A DNA stretch of 64,000 nucleotides from Lethocerus indicus (taxonomy: Eukaryota; Arthropoda; Insecta; Hemiptera; Belostomatidae), in contig JACDQD010000003.1 in NCBI GenBank assembly GCA_019843655.1, positions 1 to 64,000 on the forward strand, in the 5' to 3' direction. The notes below the pieces were generated by a model. That model was not told the origin of the DNA. It searched no databases and saw only the letters and a list, made by a program, of their open reading frames with translations. Position numbers and translations under genes: made by a program. Position 1 is the stretch's first letter. The number at the start of each line of letters is the position of its first letter. Positions 37,161 through 48,429 of this stretch are shown piece by piece.

Positions 37161-37380
37161 TAGAGAGTGGTCCAAAAAAATGTATCCACCGTTCAACAGT
37201 CCATAACTTGGAAACTAATTGGCGGAATTGTGTCTGATTTTTGGTGAAAGTGTAGCTTAAAGTCCAACTTGAAGATATCACATAGCTGTAGGCGTTAGAA
37301 ATGGTCACCATTATCCAATATCCGCACAGACAGAGAGAGAAACGATGCCGCCACCAACTGCACCACCACCGACTACTGAC
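37161..37380 (+). mobile_element. Mariner family 1 left end
   Basis: GAGAGTGGTCCAAAAAAATG and about 200 bases of the terminal repeat, then CCGCCACCAACTGCACCACC, the start of the element interior also seen at 9160 and 54.1 kb. No right arm. Confidence 0.7.
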
Positions 37381-37419
37381 CGTTCGGTCGGGATATTGGC
37401 TCTCTGTTTGATACTCGTT

Positions 37420-37630
37420 TTGGCGGCTGCTCGCCGTCTTCAGTAGCGGCGTGACGGAGGACAGCACAAAGTGAGACAGTGCAGTGATGATGGTGAACCC
37501 CGCCCAACGGTGCAAAAAAAGTGATAACAACACCGATCTACTGAAGATCGGCTGAAACCCCCTACGGTCTAGCTAAAGACCAGACAGAAATAACAACACA
37601 ACAAACCTACGATATTCGCTTTAATCCGAC
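37420..37630. mobile_element. Diverged foldback element (family F)
   Basis: GGCTGCTCGCCGTCTTCAGTAGCG (37427-37450) faces CTACTGAAGATCGGCTGAAACC (37528-37549), followed by GGTCTAGCTAAAGACCAGAC. Confidence 0.6.
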
Positions 37631-38264
37631 GGCCAATTACAAATTACAGACACTCTCTATTCGGGATTTTTCGAAAATTTCAATTTCGCGTCACGCTCAA
37701 TATCGGTCTCTGAATCTATTTCTCTATTGCACTGAAAACGGTTATAGGTTTTTTTCGGCGGTGAGAGTGAGCCGGTCTTGAATATCTAGGTCATCAGTGT
37801 CGAGCCGCACTGAGCGAGTAGCGCGGTCACTGAATAACACTCTCTCAGAAACTGAAACCGAAACCGAACGGAAGAAATACCCGAACCTCATTACGCTGGA
37901 AAAAACTCAAGAAAAGAGTTTCTTCCCGTCGATTGGAACCATTTGTTAAGCCCCGACACGACTTCGGATCGGAGACTGGAGGCTGGAGCCGATTTCCAGA
38001 CTTTTAGACGGTCTACAACAACAACAATCAGATCTACTGTACTCACCGTGAAACCGGTTGTTGTATCGGCGTATATCCAAAGATAAGGTGGGGAGGAACG
38101 ACCGAACTGGAGAACGCACAAGACCGTACTGACTGGAACTGGAGAAAACTGGAACATCCAATTCCGCTGGAGAGTGGGGGGTGGGGGGGGGGCAGCAGCC
38201 CTCCCACCTTCACTTAACCACGGACGGGACAAACTATTCTTTGTATTTCGACGTAAAAAACAAA

Positions 38265-38640
38265 CAGTTTAACGTGGGTTTTGTTGGTCTATCGCTGGAC
38301 CGCGGTTTGTCGGCCGTTCGCCCCGTCTTCAGTAGCGCCGTGTTGGCACTTTGGATGTCTTGGGGGGGGGGCATCCTCCTCGTCTCGCTGCCCGCTGTAT
38401 CACTGTCCAGACCGGTTTCGGCCAACAGTGGCTGACTGACGCAGCGCTACTGAAGATTCCAGACCCCCTGGTTTCGGCCTCCCGCCCCGTCTTCAGTAGC
38501 GCTGCGTCGGTCAGCCACTGCGGTACAGGTGATGTCCGAAAATATGATCCAGAGCGCCGACAGGTGACCGACACGCCGCTACCGAAGACGGGTCCGCTAC
38601 CGAAACCGGTCTAGCAGAGGCAGAAACTCCACTACAAATC
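38265..38640. mobile_element. Compound foldback element (family F)
   Basis: Three arm motifs occur: CCCGTCTTCAGTAGCGCCGT (38322), GCAGCGCTACTGAAG (38439) with CCCGTCTTCAGTAGCGCTGC (38486), and CGCCGCTACCGAAGACGGG (38573). It looks like two nested or adjacent elements. Confidence 0.65.
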
Positions 38641-39126
38641 TACGAAATCTTTAAATAGTCTTTCGTAAAATTGTTAACGCCCCACCTTATTGCGTCCGCT
38701 CATTGTCTGGACGAGACTAGCGGCGCCCGAGAAATGGAAACCGGTCTAGAACTCTCCATCGCCCTCTCTCAGTGTCTCGTACAATTGCGTTTTACTGTAC
38801 GAAATAAAACGGTCTGTAGACGTTTTGTTTCCCCCTTTTCTCGACGATACGGGCCGTCGCTAGACGTCCAACACCGCCCGGAGTACCCCCTTATTGACGT
38901 TGGTAATGTTTTAAACATGTTTTGAACATGTTTAAAACAGCAGAGAGAGATGCGAAGCGGGCGTTGAAGCTGAGCAACTTCCGGCACTTTGAGCTATCTC
39001 TTATCGCCAACCGACCGACTTCCGGCGCATGACCAGTAATAAATTTCTCTCGTATCGAAAATATAGTCAAAATCGCTAGGATATATAAAAGAATTAATTT
39101 AATATAACTGTTTTGTGATCAGCGAG
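38641..39126. other. Interval with no recognised feature
   Basis: Contains a small palindrome of GTTTTAAACATGTTTTGAACATG type (38903-38936). No gene seen. Confidence 0.4.
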
Positions 39127-39146
39127 GGGTTGGAATATACTGTAGG

Positions 39147-39458
39147 GGTTCGTGATATTTCTGTCTTCTCCTCTCTCTCGCCGCCGGTTCGGTCTTTTGC
39201 TAGACCGGGTGGTTTTCGCCGCTCGCCGTCTTCAGTAGCGCCCTGTGTGTCAGCAGTCAAAAAAGGATGTTTTTTGGGCATCCTCACTGCACAGTACATG
39301 TGAAAGTGACAGTGCAGCAGTGAGGATGCCCCCAAAAACATCCAAAGTGCCACAACACAGGGCGCTACTGAAGATGGCGAGCGGCCGAAAAACCACCCGG
39401 TCTAGCAAAAGACCAGACCGGCAGCGAGAGAGAGGAGACAGAAACATCACGAACCTAC
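39147..39458. mobile_element. Best-preserved foldback element (family F): nested palindrome
   Basis: Arms of about 100 bases (39147-39247 and 39355-39458) pair almost completely: TTCGTGATATTTCTGTCTTC against GACAGAAACATCACGAAC, and CTTCAGTAGCGCCCTGTG against CACAGGGCGCTACTGAAG. Inside, a second palindrome (39265-39290 against 39317-39343, GGATG...GGGCATCCTCACTGC) closes the hairpin. No coding capacity. The molecule would fold on itself along nearly its entire length. Confidence 0.85.
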
Positions 39459-40220
39459 AATATATATATATATAAAAGAGATTTCGGCCAGTTTCAAGTT
39501 TCAAAGCTGAGCTAAGTCCGGTTCGAATTTATCCATTTTTTTTTCTATCGGATAGATTTTTTCTGGATTGATGAGCTCTCCGCAGATAGACGTCTATAAG
39601 GATAGTTTGGAAAGGCTGAATCTAGACCGGCGAGGAGTGGCCGGCGGCCAACACCCGGAAGGGTTTTTCAGGGGGTTGTTTCAGAGGGGGAAAAAATTTC
39701 CCCGACTGGAGGGGAGATCCCGAGGGAGGAGAATCCGGCCCATCGTCGACGACGTCACTCCAGCAGCTCCCTGTACTGGGATTTTAAAGATTTAATGTCG
39801 TAAATTTATAATCCTTTGTCGAGTGACCGGAGGCTGTCGGCGGGCCAAATCTGGAGGGCGAAAAAGCCGATTTAATTGATGAAATTCTTCGTTGCGTGAC
39901 AAAGCGAAACGTCTGTTCGGCCTTCGATAGTCTTCGGAAAAGAATTCGCGTGGTCGAAGAATTTCCCCGACTCGACAACATAATTTTATGCCCACGTCGA
40001 ATCTCGAAGAGAAAGAGGATCGGGGGGTGGGGCGGGGGAACCGACGGTACGAATTCGTCCTTCGTCCTTCGAATATATTCCCGTCGCGTAATTATAACGC
40101 AAAGAGGTAACAAACGCACAATCACAAGAGCAACAATTGTATTTCCAATTTCATTTTATTTATTCGCCGAAAATTTTTTCTAGGGCACAGTATATATTAG
40201 ATAGACGAAAATGGCGTTTA
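39459..40220. other. Interval with no recognised gene
   Basis: A plus frame at 39568-39795 (SSPQIDVYKDSLERLNLDRR...) and overlapping frames at 39784-40183 show no family motif. The DNA is GC-balanced and unlike the nearby MITEs, so a remnant of a larger transposon is possible. Confidence 0.35.
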
Positions 40221-40795
40221 TATAGAGAGTGGTCCAAAAAAATGTATCCACCGTTCAACAGTCCATAACTCGGAAACTGATTGGCGGAATTGTGTCTGAT
40301 TTTCGGTGAAAGTGTAGCTTAAAGTCCAACTTGAAGATATACTTGATAAGATAGTCAAAATGTCGATTACTTTCGGGTACCCCCAATAATATAGAGAGTG
40401 GTCCAAAAAAATGTATCCACCGTTTAACAGTTACATGTTACATTTTGACTTTGGAATTCATTCGAATCTACCTACAGCTATGATATATCTTCAAGTTGGA
40501 CTTTAAGCTACACTTTCACCAAAAATCAGACACAACTCAGTCAATTAGTTACCGAGTTATGGACTGTTAAAAGGTGGATACATTTTTTTGGACCACTCTG
40601 TATATTATTGGGGTACCCGAAAGTAATCGACATTTTGACTTTGGAATTCATTTGAATCTACCTACAGCTATGATATATCTTCAAGTTGGACTTTAAGCTA
40701 CACTTTCACCAAAAATGAGACACAACTCAGTCAATTAGTTTCCAAGTTATGGACTGTTAAACGGTGGATACATTTTTTTGGACCACTCTGTATAT
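40221..40795. mobile_element. Mariner family 1 composite without a core
   Basis: Terminal repeats face right at 40225 and 40391 and inverse copies end at about 40597 and 40793. Same stacked-arm layout as at 8391-9552 but with almost no interior. Confidence 0.75.
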
Positions 40796-41150
40796 TAGGG
40801 TAACAGAAAGTTTATTTAAGCTGAAAAGAACTTTAATTATTAATCTACTATATATATATATATATATATATAAAGACTACTGTAAATTGTCGATACTTTT
40901 TGGCTACACCTAATATCTTTTATTTAGCGGGAAGAGTTAAGAAAGAGTAATAAAATTACGCACCGATTACTGTTCAAAAGATATTTTCTCCAACTCAGAA
41001 TTTACTGAAGTAAATCGAAATCTTTTTAAATTCTCAACGCCAAGTCCTCAACCGAGCAATTCTAACTAGGAGAAATTCCGTATCCGCTTAAATATATTTA
41101 TGATATCGGAAAACGGCGGAACGGATGTTTCCTGGAAAGTGGTATATATT
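40796..41150. other. Interval with (TA)n and no recognised gene
   Basis: AATTATTAATCTACTATATA and a TA run at 40850-40872 match the dispersed fragment of 7.8 and 35.2 kb. The rest is plain AT-rich sequence. Confidence 0.5.
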
Positions 41151-41330
41151 TAATCGTACCGCAGGTTTTGTGGTCATCCGCCAGACCGGGGTTTCACGGC
41201 CTCTCTCGCCCCGTCTTCAGTAGCGCTGTGCGTTAGTCTGAAGATGGGGCGAGCGGGGCCGTGAAACCGGTCTGGCAACAAACGGGCGCTAGACCACAAA
41301 ACGGGTCTGTTTAATCGTACCTGTCTGTTC
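41151..41330. mobile_element. Foldback element (family F), compact
   Basis: CAGACCGGGGTTTCACGGCC, CCCCGTCTTCAGTAGCGC (41204-41226) faces TCTGAAGATGGGGCGAGCGG (41237-41256) after a very short loop; ends CCACAAAACGGGTCTGTTTAA. Confidence 0.75.
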
Positions 41331-41534
41331 AATTATTCTATTTTTTTTTTCTATCCGGCGTAAATTCCAAACATATCCCGGACTACGGAACATAAATATT
41401 CCCGGCCGTTTGGATGGTGGTCTAGAATGACAGTGGAGAGAGAGAGAGTCCAAAAAGTGTTAAGAAACAGTTTATAAAATAGCGATTTTGCTGTCTCCGA
41501 GGGGGTTGAGGAATAACCCACCCCGTCTCCTCTA

Positions 41535-41750
41535 CGCTTCGGTTTTTTTCGCCAGACCGGGGTTTCACGGCCGCTCGCCGTGATCTTCAGTAGTCACACG
41601 ACTGTGGACAGTGACAGCGCGCGGTCAACAAGTGCCCCGTACGGTGACAGTGACACGGGGCGCTACTGAAGATGTGGCGAGCGGCCGAAACCGGTCTGGC
41701 GAAAAAAACCGAACCGACAGGGATACACAACGAACCTACGACTCGAATCA
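41535..41750. mobile_element. Foldback element (family F)
   Basis: GCCAGACCGGGGTTTCACGG and CTTCAGTAGTCAC (41551-41598) face GCGCTACTGAAGATGTGGCG and GGTCTGGCGAAAAAAACCGA (41661-41710). Confidence 0.75.
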
Positions 41751-41759
41751 CAATTGCAC

Positions 41760-41761
<2 letters not shown>

Positions 41762-41793
<32 letters not shown>
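41762..41793. repeat. (TA)n microsatellite
   Basis: About 32 bp of TA next to the foldback element. 41794-42370 has no recognised feature beyond short open frames. Confidence 0.95.
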
Positions 41794-41796
<3 letters not shown>

Positions 41797-42369
41797 AATT
41801 TCCTAACATTCTAATATTTGAGCACGTATTTGCGCACTTGCGCTTTATTTAAAGACGTGTTTCTGGGGCCGTCCAAAGAGGCCGCGTTTTGGCTCGAATC
41901 TCTACCCAATGTACTATTTATTAGTCGAGGAAAGCTGGGGCGATTTTTCTTCCCTTTTTCTTTTTTTTTTCTTTTTCAAATCTTTCAAGAGAAATTTAAG
42001 ACAGTCTGAAAAATCCCTCTGTGTGCCCGTCGTGCCAGGACAATATATATATATTTATTTTCGGTCCCGAGTACCGAACAAGTTTTAATCGTCCGGTATA
42101 ATTTATTGCCACGAATACAGATACGAATACACACAGAGAAGAGTCTAACCGATATCAAAGACTCAAAGACTGAAATATCCGATCTTGAAATTGCGTCTCC
42201 TGGCGTCGTATTGAATTCACCTTTTCACGCGAAAAAAACCCCTTTTTCCGTATCAATTTTCGTTACGCCGAAGAAACGGCGAGGGGGCGAGGACAGGAGG
42301 GACCGGAAAAGGAAAATTTCGTGAAAAAAAAAAAAACTGAAAAAGTCCGTCCGAAAATGTCTTCACGTA

Positions 42370-42565
42370 AAATACACTGTATGTACTCAGTGACAGAGTA
42401 AGTGACTGTTGTTGTCACCGTTACTGCGGTTCGGTTAAAATAAACTCTTAGAAGTGACTACTGAAGACGTGGCGAGCGGCCGAACCGGGATTGAGAGAGG
42501 AGGAGGAGGAGGAGGAGGAGGAGGAATTCCGCTCTCAGGCCGCAAAACAGGTACAGTTAAACCGG
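42370..42565. mobile_element. Foldback element remnant (family F) with (GGA)n
   Basis: The right arm GACTACTGAAGACGTGGCGA is present (42456-42475) and the end GGCCGCAAAACAGGTACAGTT. The left arm is decayed. A GGA repeat is at 42498-42524. Confidence 0.55.
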
Positions 42566-42852
42566 TAACAAGATTAAGTTTGTACAGCATTGAGCCGACA
42601 ATCAGATGATAAGACTGAAGAGGAACTCCTCAATCGCTGAGATTCACTTCTATTTCGAGCATTCTGTTGTATATCCCCCTTTCGTGTTATCAATTCGTTC
42701 GGTTATCACACAGTTGCGAAGCCGACCGTTTTATATTTTCACTCTTCGTCACTTTCGTGAAAAGTTTAATTGTTTAATAAAATTGTTTAATTTCGGAGCA
42801 TTCTCAATTGTTCGACACTCGGAATCGGTTGCAATTCAACAACACTAATCGC

Positions 42853-42925
42853 GACGTCATCGCCGTGACGTCACTCGGCGGTGACGTCACCGACGAATCG
42901 AGCCGTCTATCCGCGCGTGACGTCA
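42853..42925. promoter_or_regulatory. Cluster of CRE/ATF motifs
   Basis: Perfect TGACGTCA palindromes at 42866-42873, 42882-42889 and 42918-42925, plus CGACGTCA at 42852-42859, all within 75 bases. Such density matches CREB/ATF-bound promoters or enhancers, but no gene start is recognised nearby, so the target is unknown. Confidence 0.5.
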
Positions 42926-43010
42926 TCGGCTGCGATACGCCCCCAGCTAGCGAGACTCTACCATGACTCAGCTCTCAATTTTACGGTTTTAAACGTTAAT
43001 TTTTGCAAAC

Positions 43011-43013
<3 letters not shown>

Positions 43014-43054
<41 letters not shown>
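43014..43054. repeat. (TA)n microsatellite
   Basis: TA run abutting the left end of the 43.06-kb mariner family 1 element. Confidence 0.95.
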
Positions 43055-43059
<5 letters not shown>

Positions 43060-43458
43060 CGGAGTGGTCCAAAAAATGTATCCACCGTTCAACAGTCCAT
43101 AACTTGCGGAAACTAATTGACTGAGTTGTGTCTCATTTTTGGTGAAAGTGTAGCTTAAAGTCCAACTTGAAGTTATATCATAGCCGTAGGCGTTCGAAAC
43201 GGTCGACATTTCAAAATTTTCCAACTCAAAAACCGGTTCAAAACTGACTCTTCCTGTCGTTGTACAAAAACGATTGTGTCCACCGACAAAACGAAACGAC
43301 GCCAATACAATACGTACCTATTGTATTGGGCGCGATTGCCTACAAACTACAAACACTACTATAGAAACACTGCCAAAAATGAGACACAACTCGTTGTCAA
43401 TTAGTTTACAAGTTATGGACTGTTGAACGGTGGATACATTTTTTTGGACCACTCTATA
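43060..43458. mobile_element. Complete mariner family 1 MITE (about 400 bp)
   Basis: Begins CGGAGTGGTCCAAAAAATG and ends CATTTTTTTGGACCACTC. The interior has GTACAAAAACGATTGTGTC and CAATACAATACGTACC, and the right arm GAGACACAACTCG is shorter than the left. No transposase coding. Confidence 0.8.
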
Positions 43459-43900
43459 TACATGTATATATATATATCATAAGAGGGCCCCCATTAATTG
43501 ACACTTATATATTTTAAAGTTTCCCACTTTTCTTTGTAAAACGGTGATATTCTGCTGTATGAGTTATGTGTTTAGCTCTTGAAGTAAGTCGGCTATTCTT
43601 GTACACTTGTGTTAACTATCGTGACCTTGTGTCAGGACCTGGTGGGGGGGGGGGGGGGGGCCTAAGTCGTCCCAAGGCCTTTATATTATTCGCCTCTCTA
43701 GTCGGCATTTCAGGGTTTTTTTTTTCACGAAGAAGACGAAGACGAAATCTGAGAACAACTTTTAACGACTTAAACTTTCGTCACTGCGCTCTTAGTGACT
43801 AGGCGAAATTTACAAAGTTCTCGCGCACCAACTTTCGCCGAAATATATCCAATTCCGTCGTCTAGGGATATTTTCGCGTGAGCGCCGCGAAAATACGCGG
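43459..43900. other. Interval with a long G-run
   Basis: A run of about 18 G at 43643-43660 could form a G-quadruplex. No gene seen. Confidence 0.5.
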
Positions 43901-44500
43901 TCGAAAAAAAAGAAAAAAAAAATAAGGAAAATCCCGAATTTCCCGAAGGAGTCGTCAGGACAGCGTCGAAATTTTCCTCGAAATATAGAAAATTTTCGAA
44001 ATGTTAACGACTCGGAAATTGCGATTTCGCACATTAAACTTGTCGATATTTTGCAGAGTAAAGTTGTGTCAACTGTATTGAAAAAAAAAAAAAAAAAAAA
44101 AGGAAAATCCCGAATTTCCCGAAGGAGTCGTCAGGACAGCGTCGATTATTTTCCCTCGAAATATAGAAATTTTAGAAATGTTCCCCCCCACCTACGACTC
44201 CGGAAATTGCGATTTCGCACATTAAACTTGTCGATATTTTTGCAGAGTAAAGTTGTGTCACAACATTGAAAAAAAGAAAAAAAAAAGAAAATCCTGAATT
44301 TCCCGAAGGAGTCGTCAGGACAGCGTCGAAATTTTCCTCGAAATATAGAAAATTTTCGAAATGTTCCCCTGCCCCCAACGACTCGAAATTGCGATTTCGC
44401 ACATTAAACTTGTCGATATTTTTGCTGTTGTGTCAGAAATCCCGAATTTCCGAAGGTCGTCCAGCCTGTAAGTTGAACACTGCACATTGAAAAAAAAGGA
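43900..44500. repeat. Array G: 175-185-bp unit, about 3.5 copies
   Basis: Starts at about 43927, 44101, 44286 and 44438. Each unit carries AATCCCGAATTTCCCGAAGG, AGTCGTCAGGACAGCGTCGA, TTGCGATTTCGCACATTAAA and CTTGTCGATATT. The poly(A) length varies between copies. Confidence 0.9.
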
Positions 44501-44705
44501 AAAAACCATTCGATAATTTTCGGTAATTTAGGTTTGTAAACTGTCTTATCTCTTAGTAGTCCACTCGACAGATTACCGATTGGGCTTTAAATTTACAGAT
44601 TGAACGAGATTTTTCTATTTTTTTTTTTTTTTGGTTTTCGTTTTCGAAGTCCTCACCGGGGTGGGGGGTGTCACAGAGGGACTTACCTCTCCGTTCGTTA
44701 AATAA

Positions 44706-44800
44706 CGGGATTCGGCAACTGAGTAATTGCGGACTTCACCTCGACAACAAGTGGGGGCGTTTTTACACATTTTACAGTAGATGCTTAGATCTTACGTTGA
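44706..44800 (+). mobile_element. Mariner family 2 left end
   Basis: TTCGGCAACTGAGTAATTGC, GGACTTCACCTCGACAACAAGTGG at 44710-44754. Interior-like sequence with AGTCCTCCGAGGCGCTCGTC and AAAAATCCCCGACCGG follows at 45230-45370, so the element may be interrupted or rearranged. Confidence 0.55.
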
Positions 44801-44928
44801 TGTGTGAAGCCTTTTAATGGACGGCTTTTAATGAATTTTTAACGGTTAAAAATTGTAGGCATAAATACGAATCTACAATTAGTTTGTAGTCGGGAGAAAG
44901 CGGGTTTATAACTTTATCATACAGGATG

Positions 44929-44946
44929 GGGGGGGGGGGGGGGGGG
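44929..44946. repeat. Long poly-G run
   Basis: 18 G with no interruption next to a CACGTG cluster; G-quadruplex potential. Confidence 0.85.
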
Positions 44947-44949
44947 CGT

Positions 44950-45033
44950 CACGTGAACCGGTCTCTCCCGCAGCCGGACACGTGACACGTGATCACGTCT
45001 TAGAGTCGGATGAGGAGTAATAGAAGTCACGTG
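44950..45033. promoter_or_regulatory. Cluster of four CACGTG (E-box) motifs
   Basis: CACGTG at 44950-44955, 44979-44984, 44986-44991 and 45028-45033, most in TCACGTGA/ACACGTGA context, with further TCACGT half-sites at 44994, 45464 and 45478. CpG-rich sequence follows to 45150. No associated gene is recognised. Confidence 0.4.
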
Positions 45034-45495
45034 GCATAGAAGTGCACGCGTCTTTCAATTCCTCCGTTTCGAGAGAAAGGTGAGAATGAATGGAACGCGT
45101 ACCAACCCGCGTGTCGTCGTAACGCGCGGGCGACGCGCCATTACTTCGTATTCGTTACTTCGTCGGAATTTCGACTCGGTCAAGTCCGTTGATCGATAGA
45201 AAACCGAAACGAAATGTCCCTTATCGAACTACGGCGATCGGAATCACAATAATGGCCTTTATTCGGGGGCCATCGTCGACCTCCTCCAGACCGAAGTCCT
45301 CCGAGGCGCTCGTCTGCTTAACGGAAAAATCCCCGACCGGAATTTCGACTCGGTCAAGTCCATTAATCGATAGAAACCGTGGAGTCACGCTTCAAGGCAA
45401 ACCATTGGCCTCTACGAGCGGCCGACACGCACGCCATACGTGATCATAGACACGGGTTAAGTCACGTAATCCACAGTCACGTCTCAACTGGACAG

Positions 45496-45756
<261 letters not shown>

Positions 45757-45967
45757 TATAAAACGCGTCTACGATAAAATTAATCCGGTTTCAGATTCCC
45801 GTAAACAGTAGAATAAAGTACCGAACGAGAATGTTATTGGCATTAAAAAAATTGTGACCGGAAACGAAATCGACTGATCAGCCTTAGAGAGTGCCGGAAG
45901 TTCGGGAGAAATCCGATGAATTCGGGGCGAAAATATCTCGTTCTACGAAGAATCGTATATCCAAATT

Positions 45968-46170
45968 CGGAACCGGTTTCGGCCGTCCGCCGATCTTCAG
46001 TAGCGCGGTGTGACCGGACGGTATATCAAAGTGACAGACAGTGACAGTACAGTGAGGATGCCCCCCCCCCCAGGAAAAACATCCAATAGTGACAAAAGCG
46101 ACACAGCGCTACTGAAGACGGGCGAGCGGCCGAAACCCCGGTCCGGCGGTACGGGAGACAGAGAAAACGG
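45968..46170. mobile_element. Foldback element (family F)
   Basis: CCGGTTTCGGCCGTCCGCCG, TCTTCAGTAGCGCGG (45971-46007) faces CAGCGCTACTGAAGACGGGC (46102-46121) and GGCCGAAACCCCGGTCCGGC. Confidence 0.75.
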
Positions 46171-46216
46171 ACGCCTTATATATAATATAATATTATAATC
46201 CAAGCGAGATATATCG

Positions 46217-46468
46217 GGGCGGCGGCAACTAAGTAATTGCGTAATTCACCGACTCTTCCGATTCTTCGATACGTTATTATTATTTGTGGTCCTTTCTGTG
46301 AAACGGTTCGGTATCGAAATTGCATCGACCAACTTTCGTTAAAAGGACGATGGGCGCTCCTGAGGACGCTCCAGGTATCCAGGTCCTGGATACTTCGACG
46401 CCAAGTATCTTTTGCGCGTCTACGGCTTATCCAAAGGCAAATAATCACTCAGTTGCCAAACCCCCGAT
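46217..46468. mobile_element. Mariner family 2 MITE (about 250 bp)
   Basis: Left end GGCGGCAACTAAGTAATTGC, right end AATAATCACTCAGTTGCCAA then ACCCCCGATATA. The interior has GACGATGGGCGCTCCTGAGG, matching 52.62 kb. Confidence 0.7.
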
Positions 46469-46822
46469 ATAAAACATACCCCGGGGGGGGAGGATTAAGG
46501 ACTTAGTATTGTAATCTCCGGTTATACCGAAGTTCCGATAGGGCTTCATTTCTATTGTCCGACCGCCTTTCAACAGATTTTTATCATCACTAGAAGCGTG
46601 TGACGTCAGTGATACTGATAAGGATACTACTACCGGCGGTGGAGGCCGACGATGACCCCGAATAAAGGCCACAATTTCGACACTTTGGGACATTGCAGTG
46701 AGAAGCCGAATTGTATCCGAATACATGCATTCGAAACACGTGCAAAAGATGCACTGTGGACGTACATTGAAAATATGCAATTGTCGGTGAAATCCGCAAT
46801 TACTTAGTTGCCCCCCCCGATA
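46469..46822 (-). mobile_element. Mariner family 2 right part, with R4-like fragment
   Basis: 46640-46818 ends ATCCGCAATTACTTAGTTGC and carries CCCGAATAAAGGCCACAATT. 46490-46540 (GAGGATTAAGGACTTAGTAT) resembles 47236-47285 of repeat R4. Confidence 0.6.
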
Positions 46823-47194
46823 TAATCTTATGTAACATAAGTGGGGTTATTCCAGGTTGAATTCGGCCGGCGACAGGATGATGTTGATTTCAGTTAATAA
46901 CGAATTGAGCCATTCAGTGTCCGACTCTAATTCCCCCCAATTGTCTCCAATTTTTTTTGTGTGAAACGTTGAAACGACCCCACTACTGAAGATCAACGCC
47001 TCTGTCGAGGCGATCTACGACCGTCCTCCGCCACAGCGCCCGACCGCCCCTGTTAACCGGTCGACGGCAACACTTGACGGCTGCACTTAGTTACAGGTGC
47101 AATTAAGCGTTAGGGGGATGGCGCTTTTCGACACTGTCCAATTAGTGAAAGGTGACGTTTTTTAAGCCCTCCCTTCCCCACTCCTTCGCGGGGG

Positions 47195-47415
47195 TTAATG
47201 GACGGAGTTGGAACTTGAGGTTGAGGTCATACCAAGGGGAGGATTAAGGACTTTCTGGACTTGAATCTCTGTATGTTCCGGACGCCCCCGGCGGAACCCC
47301 GGGAAAGCCCTCTTATATACCTCCATGCGGTTTAAGTAACGCTCCGGTACACTCAGTGTCAGTCCGTTACTCGAGGTCACAGGTTATCGATGTCCTGTCA
47401 AGTAACGGCCTTAAT
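47195..47415 (-). repeat. Dispersed repeat R4, copy 2
   Basis: The minus strand repeats the 4085-4235 copy: GAGCGTTACTTAAACCGC, TGGAGGTATATAAGAGGGC and the peptide TSSNGLTL...ERYLNRMEVYKRA. The extra 3' part AGTCCTTAATCCTCCCC is shared with 46.49 kb. Confidence 0.65.
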
Positions 47416-47522
47416 TGAGTACAACTTGAGTCCACGATTGGAGTCGATTATGAAAATGAAAACGCAATTTGCGCAATGAAATTTGCACTATTGTGAATCT
47501 GTAATATTGTACACGGCATGTT

Positions 47523-47523
<1 letters not shown>

Positions 47524-47569
<46 letters not shown>
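47524..47569. repeat. (TA)n microsatellite
   Basis: About 46 bp. 46823-47194 and 47416-47523 hold no recognised feature. Confidence 0.95.
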
Positions 47570-47572
<3 letters not shown>

Positions 47573-47664
47573 AGAGAGTTTGAAGAAGAAGGTTTGGGGG
47601 AAACCTAGTTATGCACTTATCCTTGGCACAGATGCATTTCCATCCACTTAATTGGCGATGTATG

Positions 47665-47668
<4 letters not shown>

Positions 47669-47724
<56 letters not shown>
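47669..47724. repeat. (TA)n microsatellite
   Basis: About 55 bp of TA. Confidence 0.95.
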
Positions 47725-47725
<1 letters not shown>

Positions 47726-47784
47726 ACGTGGAAATTATCTTCGCAAAATTCCCGTATACCTTTCGAGCGGACGAGCAACGAACC

Positions 47785-48005
47785 GCTGAAAATCGCCCTT
47801 TCGCCAGTCTTCAGTAGCGAGCCGCCAGTCACTTTCCGGCACGATTCACACTGACATTTCAATTGGAAAGGAAATTTAAAAAGGAAATATATTCGACGGA
47901 ATTATAAACGCAGTCATTCGTAGATTTGTTCCGTCTTTGGCCGGACCGCGGTTTCGGCCGCTCGCCATCTTCAGTAGCGGTATTCCAACCACCGGCGGAA
48001 ACCGG
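47785..48005. mobile_element. Foldback family F arms, rearranged
   Basis: CGCCAGTCTTCAGTAGCGAG (47800) and CGGCCGCTCGCCATCTTCAGT (47956-47976) are in the same orientation, so this is not an intact hairpin. Confidence 0.5.
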
Positions 48006-48030
48006 GGTCGAGAAATCCGAAGCGAATAAG

Positions 48031-48031
<1 letters not shown>

Positions 48032-48087
<56 letters not shown>
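48032..48087. repeat. (TA)n microsatellite
   Basis: About 56 bp of TA. 48088-48430 has no recognised feature. Confidence 0.95.
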
Positions 48088-48091
<4 letters not shown>

Positions 48092-48429
48092 TTCTCCGAT
48101 TGTACCTATAAATGCAAAAAAAATTGGTCGAATAGAAAAATAATTGAAGCCGAGCAACTGTAACGGCGAATTGACGAAATGAATCAACGGCGGAACAATG
48201 GGCAAATGAATGAAATTGATTATTCGGTAGAAAGTAGAACTTTCGCTTTTCAGACCGGGTGAAAGGAGAAAATGATACATAACCGGTAGATGGATGTGTA
48301 CGGGACGTGACGGTTTTGATACTTCCGAATATATATTTTTTCGGTAAATCATCAGTAGCGGAAAGGCGTAACTCTTTTTTCAATTTTCTCCGAAAATAAT
48401 TTCAACGAAACGAAATTTTCTATTTGTCC

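Noticed and set aside
44039..44509. Frames in the 43.9-44.5 kb array (MCEIAISE..., KENPEFPEGVV...)
   Set aside because: They recur with the tandem unit and shift frame between units.
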